From the NCBI GenBank assembly GCA_037074705.1, contig CM073593.1, forward strand, positions 14,947,001-15,011,000: 64,000 nt of DNA. Reading direction: 5' to 3'. This DNA is from Zhengitettix transpicula (Eukaryota > Arthropoda > Insecta > Orthoptera > Tetrigidae). Shown one piece after another: positions 1 through 11,469 of this stretch. The notes under the pieces are model-generated. The model was not told the DNA's origin. It made no database searches and saw nothing but the letters and a program-made list of their open reading frames with translations. Position 1 is the first letter of the stretch; each line of letters opens with the position of its first letter. Position numbers and translations under genes: made by a program.

Positions 1-70
1 CCCTTCGTATTCTATTAAAGGGGAGTTGCCACAATGTGGATTACCCTCATGTAGCCTGTTACCCTTAAAA
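1..70 (+). repeat. 3' tail of the repeat that forms the 8719-10015 chain
   Basis: The first 70 bases match the ends of the copies near 8940, 9430, 9670 and 9950 (AAAGGGGAGTTGCC, then CTCATGTAGCCTGTT and an A-rich tail). The rest of the copy lies left of the window. Confidence 0.85.
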
Positions 71-183
71 AACAACAAAAAAACACAAACGTAAAACAAC
101 ACAAAAATACATTGAAATTGGCATCATTACACTATATTGTGTCTATTGTTAAAGCAACTGCGTACTTTTACCGCCACCTACTT

Positions 184-968
184 CTAATTACTTTGTATAA
201 ATATAGAGCATATGCAGTCAGTATAGAATTTGATACAAAGGCTTTCTACCCTTTTTAGTCCTAATATGTATCTAGTAACTCTTTTTTTTATTAAAAGCAA
301 ACATTTCATTTTTTTTGGTAAAGCAGTGCCCCAAATTTCAACGCCGTAGTTGATGTGGGGAAATACTAAGCTATAGTATATGTTTAGTAGGTACGAGGGA
401 CTAAAAATGCAGATAATCTTTTTAAAGTATATGAGTTTCACTTTTCGCATAAGTAGTCTGTGTGTTCATTCCGAGTTAGTTTACAGTGAACAACATATAT
501 TCCTAAAATTTTGTTTCTTGTGATGCCTTAACTTCCACTTCGTTGCAACATATCCATATCCAGAGTCCTTCTATTAAATAAAAGCATATTAGTTTTTGTC
601 TGATTTACTTTTAGTTGTTTGTTTATAAAGTATTCTAAGATTTTTTCCACGTTTGGCTGCATATTTTGAATAAGTTCATTTTTATCAGAAGCCCAATTTA
701 GAATTGTAGTGTCATCAGCATATGATATAATTGTACCTTTGGTAGGGTCTAGTACGGTTATATCATTAATATAAATTATAAATTCAGTGTTGAACACCAC
801 TTTTAATTGATCCCAGATCTGATCGTGCAGTATGTTGTAAATCTTTGTTTACAAAAAAAAATTTAGTGAACTGAGTTCTGTTCATTAAATAAGATTTTAA
901 AAGCTTGAGTGGCACACCTCTGATACCACACTGTTCTAGCTTATTGAAAAGTATATAGTGTGTAGTGA
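184..968 (-). pseudogene. Non-LTR retrotransposon reverse transcriptase, 5'-truncated, decayed
   Basis: Three minus-strand blocks read as one RT: YILFNKLEQCGIRGVPLK near 960-890, FIIYINDI and YADDTTI (catalytic YADD) around 770-690, and YYSLVFPHINYGVEIWG around 390-320. Frames change between blocks, so it is dead. The N-terminal RT and endonuclease are missing; homology stops near 968 where GC-rich unrelated DNA begins. Confidence 0.85.
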
Positions 969-1540
969 ATAACATCGGTAAGTGGCCGCCCTTTGTCCGC
1001 GGGCCTGAGAAGGAATTAATTAAACGTGCACGTGCGCCCGAGAGGCTCCAAGAAGCCGAGGGTACGCGTCCTTTTTTTTTTGCATCGTTTGGGAGGGCGG
1101 AGTAAGGATATATATACTCTGCACCCGGGTGAAAGTAGAGAGACAGACAGAGAAGTGAGAGAGGACTGAAAGTGGAGTGAGAGAGGCGAGAGGGTGGAAA
1201 ATTTGACGAGCTGTAAGGAACAAAAATTTTGGAGAGACGTTCATCGCGGGAGGCCGAAGAAGGAGATCGTGGGCTGCTACATGACCAGTGATCCGCTGCA
1301 AGTAGGCTGACGCCACAAGTTAAAGTAAGGGTCTCCATTAATGTAAAGTGCCTTCAGAAGTTAAAGATATTTTACACAGTAGATACCGAGCCGCCCACAT
1401 TACCTTGTAGAGAAGGAGGATTTCATAACCAAGCCGGAGCTAATAATTGTTAATTTTTTGCAGACTATATATATCTGCTGCCACCCAATCAATTTTTTTA
1501 TGTATTTTTATATTTTTGATGTAATAAAGTTTTTTTATAT
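969..1540. repeat. GC-rich LTR-like or promoter-like insert of unknown family
   Basis: GC-rich relative to its surroundings (about 969-1335), with a purine-rich GAGAGA tract (1135-1200), a TATATATA box-like run near 1110 and an AATAAA-type hexamer at 1523-1528 ahead of a T-rich run. It separates a truncated RT from a solo-LTR-like repeat. This could be part of an LTR with promoter and poly(A) signal; no coding sequence found. Confidence 0.35.
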
Positions 1541-2445
1541 TGTAATAATCAACTATGAAGCGTTATTTAAATGAAATAATCAACAAGAATTTCAAACATA
1601 TAATTATTTATTTCCACTTTGTTGCTTTAACTCACAAACAATTCAAATTTTAAATTTTAAATCTCAGGGTCTCTACTGGTTTTGATAATGGCCACAACAA
1701 GTTGTTTTAGAAAACTAATTAACACACACCTAGACAATATGTCGATAGGAAGAAATTAAAAAAAAGAAATTAACTCTGACTGACTATTAAAATAGAACGA
1801 AATCTGACTACTATCCTTTAATTACGTTTACATAAATCATTATTTTGTATTTTGTTACTCACATCTGTCCAGCTGGTTCCAGCATTCCTTTTTGTTTTTG
1901 GAAGTACACTATTGCAAAATTTTTTACACTGATTTTAAATTCTTTAAGTCAACCTTGATAGGCTCCCAGGAACTCGGATGATCCTCTTTTTTCTCAGCTA
2001 TCTGGTGACCGCTTGCCTTATATGAATCCTGTGATTCATAGATTTGCTAGTCTTTTTACCGCTTGGGACTTAAACTGCAACTTTACTATTCCTGGCTGGC
2101 TACAGACGTACAAACTGCACTCCTTTCCTGGCTGCTGATAGACGTAAAAACTGCTAACTTCGCGATATTTACGGGATAATACTTCCGTGAATGTTTTTTA
2201 CTTTGTCTTAAATTCACCACTTTGTTTAATGATACATTAAACGACGGCTAGTCTCTGCTCTAGTATCATTTGTTGCGTCCTTCGAAATGTCCCGTCACCA
2301 ACTGAACTATCGTAGTCTCGAGTTTTAGCACGCATACGCCATTTTGACTTCCCGACAAAGTAACAGAGCTGGCATTTGGAATCTCCTGCCGCTACAATTA
2401 AATTTTATTTCCAAACAATTAATGTCCTAATTAATTGGCATTACA
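1541..2445 (+). repeat. Solo-LTR-like repeat, copy 1
   Basis: Begins TGTAATAATC and ends GGCATTACA, i.e. TG...CA with a short terminal inverted repeat (TGTAAT/ATTACA), and is flanked by TTATAT on both sides (1535-1540 and 2446-2451), a plausible target duplication. The body matches 6302-7293 over its whole length with small indels. These are the marks of a solo LTR of an LTR retrotransposon. No internal domain is attached. Confidence 0.7.
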
Positions 2446-2451
2446 TTATAT

Positions 2452-2765
2452 ATGGTAATAAAGTCAAATCAATACAAGTGATTAACAGTCTCAAAAGAAA
2501 TGTTCCTGCTATTTTCTTGTCTAATTTCATTCATATTAAATCAGCAATTGCATCAGTAGTGTAATCGCCTACCCGCTCCCTCGGATCCTTATAATGGACG
2601 AATGCCGACCCGGGCGCCACTGCATGCCTTTTCACACACTTTCATTCATAAACTTAAATCTAACAAGTCTCCGTAAATTTTGGCCAAATTTATCAAACTT
2701 AATGTCCTTTAAGAACACAGCCGGGCATTGGACCCACAACTCTTAATTCGCACTACTTTCACACG
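2452..2765. other. Unassigned AT-rich then moderately GC-rich stretch
   Basis: No gene or known repeat seen. It leads into the RT fragment at 2766 and may be non-coding sequence of that element. Confidence 0.3.
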
Positions 2766-3193
2766 ATGCAGGGATGCCTGGCAGGTCGGCTGACCAAATC
2801 CTCGCACGCAGAGAAGCGGCTAAAACTCACAGGCGCGACGGCCTACACGTGTTCCGCAATTCACGGTTCTCTCCTCCTAGGGTGGGGCTCTCCATCTACA
2901 CATCGCTCATCCGACCGATCATGGAGTACGCCTCACCAGTATGGGCCTGCGCAGCGGAGTTTCACATGGAGAGGAAGTGCGTCCGGCGAGCACTGCATCT
3001 CCCGCCAAGGTTCTCCAACGCCGTAGTCTGAGACCTGGCAGGGATGAACAACCTGTGGGAGCGGATCCTCGAAAACTCCGTAAGGTTTTATGAAAGAGTC
3101 CATGAGTCTAGCAATGAGCTGGTCTCATCGCTAGGCTGCTACGACCCCGAAAGAAAGGTAAACAGGAACCGACCTTTGTCGATCTTCCTGTAG
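2766..3193 (+). pseudogene. Non-LTR RT C-terminal fragment
   Basis: Reading frame with LSIYTSLIRPIMEYASPVW, the 'LYxSLIRPxxEYxxPVW' motif C-terminal of Jockey-like RTs, then an in-frame TGA at 3029-3031 and continuation LWERILENSVRFYERVHES up to a second stop near 3193. Only the last part of the element is present. Confidence 0.8.
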
Positions 3194-3344
3194 GTATCGC
3201 CTTTTTATTATTATAATATTAATTTATTAGATAAACTACGAGCCCCTTTACAGCTTGTACGTTAATGTGATGTATCATTCATATTCGGATTCTTACCACT
3301 GTGATCAAAAAGTAAGGTGAATGTATTTATAAAATATAAATTCT

Positions 3345-4319
3345 TTATTTATTTTTCCAAAACAATTTCATCCTCTTCAAAGAAATCCCCGTCCAATAAA
3401 ACGCACTTTTTCCAACGCTTTTTCCAGTCCTCGAAACAGTCGGAATAGTTTTTTCCGGTACAGCCTTCTTCGATTCGGTTTTTATCTCCTCAATCGTGTC
3501 AAAACGGCGTCCCCGCATTGGCCTTTCGAGTTTGCTGAATAGCCAGTAGTCGCACGGAGCCAAATCAGGCGAATACGGTGGTTGCGGAACGATATGAGTC
3601 GAGCTTTTGGCAAAAAAAGTAGCGAAGAACCAATGCAGTATGACAAGGTGCATTATCGTGATGAAGGAACCAAGAGTTGTTCGCCCATAATTCCGGCCGT
3701 TTCAGACGAATAGCTTCACGCAAACGACGCATAACGCTCAAATAATATTCTTTGTTGACAGTTTGGCCCGGCGGAAGGAATTCATAGTGAACCACGCCAC
3801 GATAATCAAAGACCTTGATTTTCGATCGACTTTGCCGTGGTCTTTTCGGTTTTGCGTCACCTTTGGCACGATATTCGCTGGATTGGTCGGTGGTTTCAGG
3901 GTCGTATGCGTAAATCCAAGTCTCGTCTCCAGTAATGATGCATTTCAAGTGGTCCCGATAGTCAGACAGCAAAGTTTCACACACATCAACGCGACCCTTT
4001 TTTTTTCCAAAAAATTGAGCGATTTTGGCACCAATCGAGACTTGACGCGTTTGAGACACAAAACATTCTTTAAAATGGTTTGGCCTGAGCCAAATGATAT
4101 TCCAACACTATCAGCAAGATCTCTAATTGTCAATCGACGATTTTCAAGCACCAAATCTTTTATTCTTTGGGCGTGGCCCTCGTCGGTAGACGTTGATGGT
4201 CGTCCAGAGCGCGGTTCGTCTTCAACGCGTTCTCGGCCCTCTTTGAACTCGTTGTACCAATTATAAACGTTTTTTTGTGCCATAGTTTGATCAGCAAAGG
4301 CCTTCCGCAACATTTTCAA
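3345..4319 (-). pseudogene. mariner transposase, frameshifted and N-terminally truncated
   Basis: Tc1/mariner transposase in three frames. N part: FKEGRERVEDEPRSGRPSTS, then NRRLTIRDLADSVGISFGS (HTH). Middle: ITGDETWIY (first catalytic Asp) and FLHHDNAPCHTALVLR (second Asp). C part: PPYSPDLAPCDYWLFSKLE (third Asp). Thirty-four residues separate the second and third Asp after joining frames, the D,D34D spacing of mariner. About 25 N-terminal residues are missing beyond 4319, and I found no convincing inverted terminal repeats. Frameshifts near 3640 and 3960-4050 make it inactive. Confidence 0.92.
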
Positions 4320-4359
4320 CGTCTAGGTTTTCAATATCTAGGTGCTCTAGTAATTATTT

Positions 4360-5321
4360 TTATACACCTATTTGCACTGCCTGAGCCTGATCAATGTAGG
4401 ATTTGGCTGCAACACCCAAGACCTCGCTACCGTACATAAGTACAGGACGTACCATAGTCTTGTAAAGCATGAGCTTAGTTTTTAGGCTAAGACCGCGGCT
4501 TTTAAACAACGGGTGCAAGCTTCTTATCGCTAAATAGCATTTCGCTTTGGTCTGTTCGATATGCTCCCCAAATGTCAGTCGCTTGTCCAGCCTTAGTCCT
4601 AAGTACTTTACAGACTTTGTACATTGGACTTTGGTTCCCCCTGCCATTATATCAACAACGGGGAAGTTTCTTTTCCGCGTAAACATTACGGCCTGGGTTC
4701 TTCTCCCCATTGATTCGCATTCTCCAGCGGTTCGCCCAGGATTGAAAGCTCTTTACTGACCGCTGGAGCTTTTTTGCTACATAATTTTGGTTATTCCCAG
4801 AGGCGAAATAGGCTGCATCATCCGCATACAACGCTAATTCGGTTTCCGGACTCTTTGGAACGTCATTAATGTAGATATTGAACAGAGTAGGGCCAAGAGA
4901 CCCCACTCTGTATGTTCCTAGTAGGACTGGCCTGTCCGTCCCAGTAGACATAGAATTGTCTATTACTCAAATAAGAGTGTAACAAATGTGTCATATAGTC
5001 CGGGCACCCTAACTGGTCTAGCTTGTAGAGCAATCCATCATGCCATAACCTATCGAACGCCTGTGATTGGTCGAGGAGTACAGCGCCTGTAATGTGTGTT
5101 CTATTTTGTAATCCTTCGTAGGCATGATGTGCCAACCTAACTGCTTGATGGATTGTGCTATGACCATGCCTGAAGCCAAACTGTTCTGGTATAAGAACAC
5201 AGTTTTGGTCATTGAGGCGCGATAAAATTATCTTCTCGATCTTCGACAGAGTCGAGAGAAGCGAAATGGGACGATAGTTTTGGGGGAAGGTCCAGGACCC
5301 GACTTTTACTGTAACCGCCAC
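4360..5321 (-). pseudogene. Jockey-like non-LTR reverse transcriptase, frameshifted
   Basis: Minus-strand RT in three frames: NYRPISLLSTLSKIEKIILS and IPEQFGFRHGHSTIHQ (RT domains 1-2), FNIYINDVPKSPETELALYADDAAYFA (catalytic YADD, 4830-4800), then VKYLGLRLDKRLTFGEHI and KTMVRPVLMYGSEV. Frame changes near 4930 and 4680. Endonuclease and ORF1 are not seen. Confidence 0.9.
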
Positions 5322-5840
5322 AGCTGTAACCAGCCACGGTCACCTTTGTCCTAGCACGTTCACCCCTACGGTACGGTCAGAAAATGACCTGCCAAGGCGT
5401 CCCTCGCAAACCCACTTTCTGTCGCCGTGAACTTGGTCCCAATGACCGGCCGTGTGAAAAATTTTATCTCCAACAGACAACTAGTATTAATGTTTAAAAT
5501 CACTGATTACAGTAGTTGCTTTCTTGACGCGTAACTTGCTCAGTCTCTGTTGATGTTTTCTGCGTTTCATGTGCGGCCTGGAGTTTTCAGATTCCTCGTG
5601 GATCAGAGTCGTGAAGTGACTTGCTTCTTCCTAGTGTGAGTGTGTCTACTCTTGTGAGATGTGCAATTCCATATTTCATGACAGTTAATTTTTTACCTAG
5701 CGCGTAATCAATTTGCATTCTGTATATTAGTATCATTTTATGTTGGACAGGGAAATTGTGTTCCCGATTTTTAGTTTTGTGTATGTAATCGATTGTAGCT
5801 GTATTTCCTGATACGACGATTAATGGAATAAATCAATCAA
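5322..5840. other. Unassigned stretch ending in poly(A)-signal-like AATAAATC
   Basis: No coding motif recognised. GC content is higher than its neighbours up to about 5650. An AATAAATCAATCAAATG end near 5828-5845 resembles the 3' end of a retroelement. Confidence 0.25.
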
Positions 5841-5864
5841 ATGAATACATGTATACATAATTTA

Positions 5865-7930
5865 TTTATTGATCTACAAAAAGCCTTTTTTAGTCTAAAC
5901 AGAGAACAAATTTTTAAAGACATGTTTCTCCTGGGGATTAGTTAGAATGGTCAGAGCTACCCTGGAAGGATCCAGAGCAATGGTGAGAGTGGACAGTGAA
6001 CTAACCAAACCGTTTGAAGTAGTAAACGGAGTAAGGCAAGGAGATGTATTGACCACCTTGCTTTTTAATCTGTCTCTAGAAGTGGCTGTACAAAGGCTTA
6101 ATATCTCCGGACACACAGGAACAAAAATGGTCCACATATCTGCATATGCAGATGATATTGATATCATCTCTAGAAATATAGATGAATTGAGACAAACGAT
6201 GGCAACAATAGATCACTGTCTTAAGGAAAGAGGGCTTATAATTAATGAAAAGAAAACTAAATATATGATGATCACAAAGAAAGAATCCAGTGCAAATATA
6301 TTGTAATAATCAAAAGAAAGCATTTATTTAGTTTAATTTATTTAATGAATTTACCTCACGTGAAAGCGCCAAAATGTAATGATAAAATGAAAAGATCGAA
6401 ATTAACAAACAAAATATTTATCTATTTTGTGGCAATAACTCAAAAACAATTACAATTTAAAATATTAATTTCTCAGGGCCTTCACTGGGTTTGATAATGG
6501 ACACAAGTTGTTTTAAAAAAACTAAATAACACACAGTTTATAATTCACCTAGACAAATCGATAGGAAGAAATTAAAAGAAACGAAATTAACTCTGATTGA
6601 CAATTAAAATAGAACGAAATCTGACTTCTATCCTTTAATTACTTTTACATAAATCATAATTTTTGTATTTTGTTACTCACATCTGTCCAGCTGGTTCCAG
6701 CATTCCTTTTGTTTTCGGGAGTACACTATTGCAAAAATTTTACACAGATTCTAATATTGGCTCACAGATTTTACACTCTTGAAGTCCACCTTGATAGGCT
6801 CCCAGGAACTCGGATGATCCTCCTTTTTGTCAGCTAACTGATAACTGTTTGCATTATATGAATCCTGTGATTCATAGATTTTCTAGTTTTTTTACCGCTT
6901 GGGACTTAAACTGCAACTTTACTATTCCTGGCTGGCTACAGACGTACAAACTGCACTCCTTTCCTGGCTGCTGATAGACGTAAAAACTGCTAACTTCGCG
7001 ATATTTACGGGATAATACTTCCGTGAATGTTTTTACTTTGTCTTAAATTCACAACTTTGTTTAATGATACATTAAACGACGGCTAGTCTCTGCTCTAGAA
7101 TCATTTATTCCATCCTCCGAAATGTCTCGTTACCAACTGAACTCTTAGTGATCTCCAGTTTTAACGCGCATACGCCATTTTTGACTTTCCGACAAAGTAA
7201 CAGAGCCTGGATCTATTGTCGCTTTGGAAGCTCCTGCCGCTACAATTAAATTTTTACTAAAATCAATTAATGGCCCAATTAATTGGCATTACAATATGAT
7301 GGTTACAAAGAAAGAATCTAATACAAATAATATTAAATTAAATGATTATACCTTTGAACGAGTACAGGATTTCACATATGCAGGCTCAAAACTTAACAGT
7401 GAAAATAATGTGGGAAGTGAAATAAAACAACGTATCATCAATGGTAACAGAACTTACTACATGTATGGAAAATTAATGAAATCCAAGATGTTAAATAGGG
7501 AATTGAAGTTAATTCTTATAAGACCTGTAGTGATATACAGTTGTGAAACGTGGACCCTTAATAATAATGATAAGCACTTACTCAGAATATTTGAACGCAA
7601 GATACTGAGAAGGTTATTACGGACCTGTATGTACGAATGGAGAATTAGAACAAACAGAGAACTAGAGCAGCTCGTGAATAACGAGGACATTGTTAGGTTT
7701 ATCAAGAGCAGAAGGTTGGCCTGGATGGGACACGTATTTAGGATGGTTGAAAGCAGAACACCTAGACGGATTATGGACTAGAAGCCAATTGGGAGTAGGA
7801 AAAGGGGAGACCCTGGACAAGATGGGTAGATGACATCGAGAAGGATATACAAACCATGAAAGTAAGAGGATGGCAGAGACTGACACAGGAGAGGGCGGAA
7901 TGGGTTATAGTGCCAATAAAAGAAGAAGAA
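5865..7930 (+). pseudogene. Non-LTR retrotransposon RT, split by a solo-LTR-like insert
   Basis: First part (5865-6301): LFIDLQKAFFSLNREQ (another frame), LEGSRAMVRVDSELTKPFEV, GVRQGDVLTTLLFNLSLE and AYADDIDII (catalytic YADD). After the insert at 6302-7293 the RT resumes: DYTFERVQDFTYAGSKL, RPVVIYSCETWTL, FERKILRRLLR and SRRLAWMGHVFRM, the last a C-terminal signature of a common insect LINE group. The end ('RWVDDIEKD') lies past a stop near 7782. A 37-bp RT segment is present on both sides of the insert. Confidence 0.88.
6302..7293 (+). repeat. Solo-LTR-like repeat, copy 2
   Basis: Same element as 1541-2445: TGTAATAATC start, GGCATTACA end, ATAT on each side. It interrupts the LINE RT frame. 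Slightly longer than copy 1 because of small indels. Confidence 0.7.
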
Positions 7931-7959
7931 TGGCCAAGATTCCTACACGATAATAATAA

Positions 7960-8095
7960 TTTACTATTTTCATAATAAGAAAGCCAAATACAGACAAAAT
8001 AAGTGATAATATAAATACCACACAACACAACGTTTCTGGGATCCTTGTCTCTTTCTTCAGGTGCTAAGAAGATCCTGGAGCGACACAACCTCACT
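7960..8095 (-). repeat. PLE-like repeat with hammerhead-like core (family B, one arm)
   Basis: Read on minus: CACCTGAAGA, 17 nt, then GAAACGTTGTG (core 8033-8060). It contains the CUGANGA and GAAA elements, a self-complementary ACGU where helix III should be, and stem I pairing between UUAGCAC (8061-8067) and GUGUUG (8028-8023) with two wobbles. Stem II is weak here. Sister copies at 37500, 45740, 46010, 56160 and 59340. Confidence 0.7.
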
Positions 8096-8159
8096 CGTCA
8101 GTTGACAAAACTCAAAAAAGCTTCCCCCCCCCCCCGTATGAGATTCATGTTATGTAATA

Positions 8160-8480
8160 ATGCCTCCGGACTGGCAGAAGATTCGTAGTCCAGCATTGGG
8201 ATAGTATAAGATTAGAGGAGGTGACGAGTTCCTTCTACCCGAGCATCGCGCTACCTGCATAGAACCTCAGTGCCTCTTCTACCACCCTAATCTTATAGCC
8301 TGAAATTCACGCATTACGTCAATGTCAGTACCAGATTATTATGATAGCATAAGGGTAGAGGAAGTGGCGACTTGAGGCCGAGCACTGCATTGCCTGTTAA
8401 CTTTTCCTATGTTCCTATTATGTAACTCCTCCTTGCGTCTCCTACAATCCTAATGCTTAAACCTGGCTTTGTCTCGTGTT
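8160..8480. repeat. Two diverged tandem units of unknown repeat
   Basis: Two roughly 130-bp units resemble each other: ATAGTATAAGATTAGAGGAG... (from 8199) and ATAGCATAAGGGTAGAGGAA... (from 8343), each followed by a pyrimidine-rich half ending near CTAATCTTATAG or CTAATGCTTAA. Each unit is a loose inverted repeat. No coding content. Confidence 0.4.
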
Positions 8481-8718
8481 GCCTACAGCCGATCCGCCGT
8501 AACCCACACACAAACAAACAGATTGATAGTTTTCTCTCTGGAGGCAGAAGCAGTTCTCAGTTTTGAGCTCATACTTGAAAATATTTTGAGTACATTTCAA
8601 TTTGACGTTTATTGTTTGTTACTTGATGTTCTACTGAAAGGTCTATGGATATCGAAACATGATTATGGATTTCTGTTTCAGTTACAATGTAATTTTGTTT
8701 TCTTAAATAATCTATAGT

Positions 8719-10015
8719 GAGCCAGCTGCCTCCTAAACTGGTCGAGGCACGGAGAAGGGAATGCTGCGTCCCCACAGCAAACTCCTCTCCCGCTATCGGA
8801 AGGGTGTGGGACAAGCACCCAATGCCCGACCTACCTGATGCAGGTTTTCCGTGCATTTCTTTAGGCGAATGCCGGGTAGGATCCTTAAACTATAGCCCGG
8901 GAGCCCTAGTAACCCTTGGCTACCTTCCTCCACCCTTCCGCATCCCTTCCTATGCTATTAAAGGGGAGTTGCCCAAAGTGGATTACCCTCATGTAGCCTG
9001 TTGCTCTAAAAACAAAACAAAAAAAAACCTCCTCCCCCTACCTTTGGGTATGCCTTTTCCTCTCCGATTTTGAACTAAGGTTCCCACAAGCCGAGGCACC
9101 TCGGCCTGTTTTGAGAGGTGTATGTTCCAGGGTCACAGATCTTGGGCATACGGTAAGAGTTGTTCACTATTCCCATTGGAATAGTCGGCCAGCTGCCTCC
9201 TAAACTGGTCGAGGCACGGAGAAGGGAATGCTGCGTCCCCACAGCAAACTCCTCTCCCGCTATCGGAAGGGTGTGGGACAAGCACCCAATGCCCGACCTA
9301 CCTGATGCAGGTTTTCCGTGCATTTCTTTAGGCAAATGCCGGGTAGGATCTTTAAAATATAGCCCGGGGGCCCTAGTTAACCTTTGGCTACCTTCCTCTA
9401 CCCTTCCGCATCCCCCCTTTCAAATCCCTTCCATGCTATTAAAGGGGAGTTGCCCAATGTGGATCACCCTCATGTAGCCTGTTGCCCTAAAAAAAACCTC
9501 CTCTCCCGCTATGGGAAGGGCGTGGGACAAGTACCCAACGCCCGACCTACCTGATGCAGGTTTTTCTAGGGTTTTCCCTGCATTTCTTTAGGCGAATGCC
9601 GGGTAGGATCCTTAAAATATATCCCGGGGGCCCGAGTTAACCCTTGGCTACCTTCCTCTACCCTTCCGCATCCCTTCCTATGCCATTAAAGGGGAGTTGC
9701 CCAACGTGGATTACCTTCATGTAGCCTGTTGCCCTAAAAAAAACAACAACAAAAACTGCCTCCTAAATCGGTCGAGGCACAGAGAAAGGAATGCTGAGTC
9801 CATACAGCAAACTCCTCTCCCACATTGGATAAGTACCAAATGCCCCACCTACCTGATGCAAATTGTCTAGTTTGTCCTGTATCACTTTTAGGTGAATGCC
9901 ATAACCTGGGGCACTAGTTAACCATTGGCTACCTTCCTCTACCCTTCCTATGCTATTAAAGGAGAGTTGACACCACATGGATTACTCTCATGTAGCCTGT
10001 TACTCTAAAAAAATT
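8719..10015 (+). repeat. Chain of four related repeat copies joined at A-rich tails
   Basis: Copies at about 8719-9020, 9010-9495 (longest 5' part), 9497-9740 and 9756-10015 share CTCCTAAACTGGTCGAGGCA..., ...GCCCGACCTACCTGATGCAG and ...CATGTAGCCTGTTGCCCTA followed by an A-rich tail. Later copies begin at different internal points exactly at the previous A-rich tail. Variable 5' truncation with A-rich 3' ends is the signature of target-primed LINE or SINE insertion into the tails of earlier copies. I do not recognise the family and find no coding domain. Confidence 0.75.
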
Positions 10016-10320
10016 GTAGATGTAGGAAGACTCAGGATTCCCATTTTGAAACAATTATGCCTTTAAAATGTTTATTATTCTAATTGCACTTTCTGAATTT
10101 TAAATACATCTGTGCTACATGTTGAGTTGCCTCATATGAAGCACAATATGCTCCTCCTCAGGTTGGTATTCCAGTCTTTAAGGTAAGGTTTCTTAATAAA
10201 TTGTCGAGTATTCCACTTAAGATCAGACTCAATCCAGAGACCAACGGATTTTGTTTCATTTACACATGAAATTTCTGTTTCGTTCACCTTCACTTCTATA
10301 GCAGAAGAGGGCCTAGTAGA
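10010..10320 (-). pseudogene. Non-LTR RT C-terminal fragment
   Basis: Minus strand reads VGLWIESDLKWNT (RT motif 'FLGLWIDxxLKW') around 10250-10200 and HNCFKMGILSLPT ('FKxLGILTLPS', the segment after RT) around 10060-10020, with stops and frame changes. Similar in type to the RT at 184-968. Confidence 0.6.
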
Positions 10321-10399
10321 GATATTAAAATTAAGGAGTATTTATTACAAGCTTGTTAGCATGAAAGAAGTTTGTTATATATGTTAGCATCACTTATAC

Positions 10400-10850
10400 A
10401 AATGTTTAGTGTAGCCAAACAAAACCCAGTAAAAAGGAAGCTTGTGATATTTTCAAACTGGAAGTCTTCTTTTGAGCTCCAAAAACAGCAACAGGTTGTT
10501 CCTTGCCGACTTGTACTCTTCCACACAAGATTTTCAATTGTCTTGTCAGATGTATGAGTCTACTAAAGAAATATTGATACTGCTCGGATATGGAATAAAG
10601 AATCTTCACCATGATTATCTTTTTTAAGTTTGAAGATTACTAATGTTCATATCCTTTCTTTTATCAAACTTAAAACAAAGGAAATCTATAAGCAATTGTT
10701 TAAGATGACTAGTTTCTCTTTTATATAGACCTTTCAAGATACTATACAGTTCTTTTGTTGTAGTACATGGCAAAACGTACATTTTATCAATAGTCATGAC
10801 AATAATTACTGAGCCTTGGCATCCTAGCTTATCTTTATCACTCACAATTG
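10400..10850 (-). pseudogene. Copia-type gag fragment
   Basis: Minus strand encodes VIIVMTIDKMYVLPCTTTKE and LYSILKGLYKRET, the 'CxxAKExWxxLxxxY' core of the Copia gag (UBN2-like) domain, then KILYSISEQYQYF ('KILxSLPExYxxF'). Frames differ and no CCHC, protease or integrase follows. Decayed fragment. Confidence 0.65.
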
Positions 10851-11460
10851 TTGTCTGTATTGTGTTTTGATACCTATATTATAATATTACTTTAGTCAAG
10901 TAATTTCTTGCAACGTCCAGTCAAAAAGTTACAACCACTGATTACAAAAACACAGTTCAGTTGATACTGTTCTCAAAACACTCTGAACTTATGAGTATCA
11001 CAAAGTGCCTTCACGGTATTTCAGTCCACTCTCTTTTTGCCTAATGCAGACTTTTAAAAAGTTCAGATTAAGATAATTTTGAAAGAGATAATCATTTACA
11101 AATTTCTAAGCTAGTGAAAAATGTTAACATCCAAAATAAGTGTATATGAAAATAAATAATTTTACCTACATATTCATAAAAATATGGACAGAACAGCTGA
11201 CGTGCCTTAAATTGAAAGGTGTCATAACACTGCTTAGTAAGGAAATTTTCAACACCCTAAGCCACCTTTCTTAAGAAAGAAAGGTTTGCACCCTAAGTCA
11301 ACTAATTAATGAAGCATGTGTCTGATCCAGTTTTTACCGTATCTGTCCACTTTATTTTTTTTCAAATCTTCTCTAACACTATATTTTAAAACTTTTCAGG
11401 TAATCTCCCTATTTTCTTTTGCTAATTGATTATTGTCATATTCTGAAATCTTAAACTCCT
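10851..11460. other. No feature seen
   Basis: AT-rich. A short inverted repeat near 11250-11300 (CACCCTAAG... and CTTAAGAAAGAAAGG) is the only structure noticed. Confidence 0.3.
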
Positions 11461-11469
11461 TCCAAGGCT

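Noticed and set aside
3345..4319. Active mariner transposase
   Set aside because: At least two frameshifts and a missing N terminus; no terminal inverted repeats found.
1541..7293. One LTR retrotransposon with the two TG...CA repeats as its LTRs
   Set aside because: The flanking duplications differ (TTATAT versus ATAT), and the DNA between them holds a mariner and unrelated non-LTR fragments in both orientations, not gag-pol.
9075..9335. Small protein antisense to the repeat chain, repeated at 8569-8856
   Set aside because: The same peptide appears because the DNA repeat is copied; there is no independent sign of coding selection.
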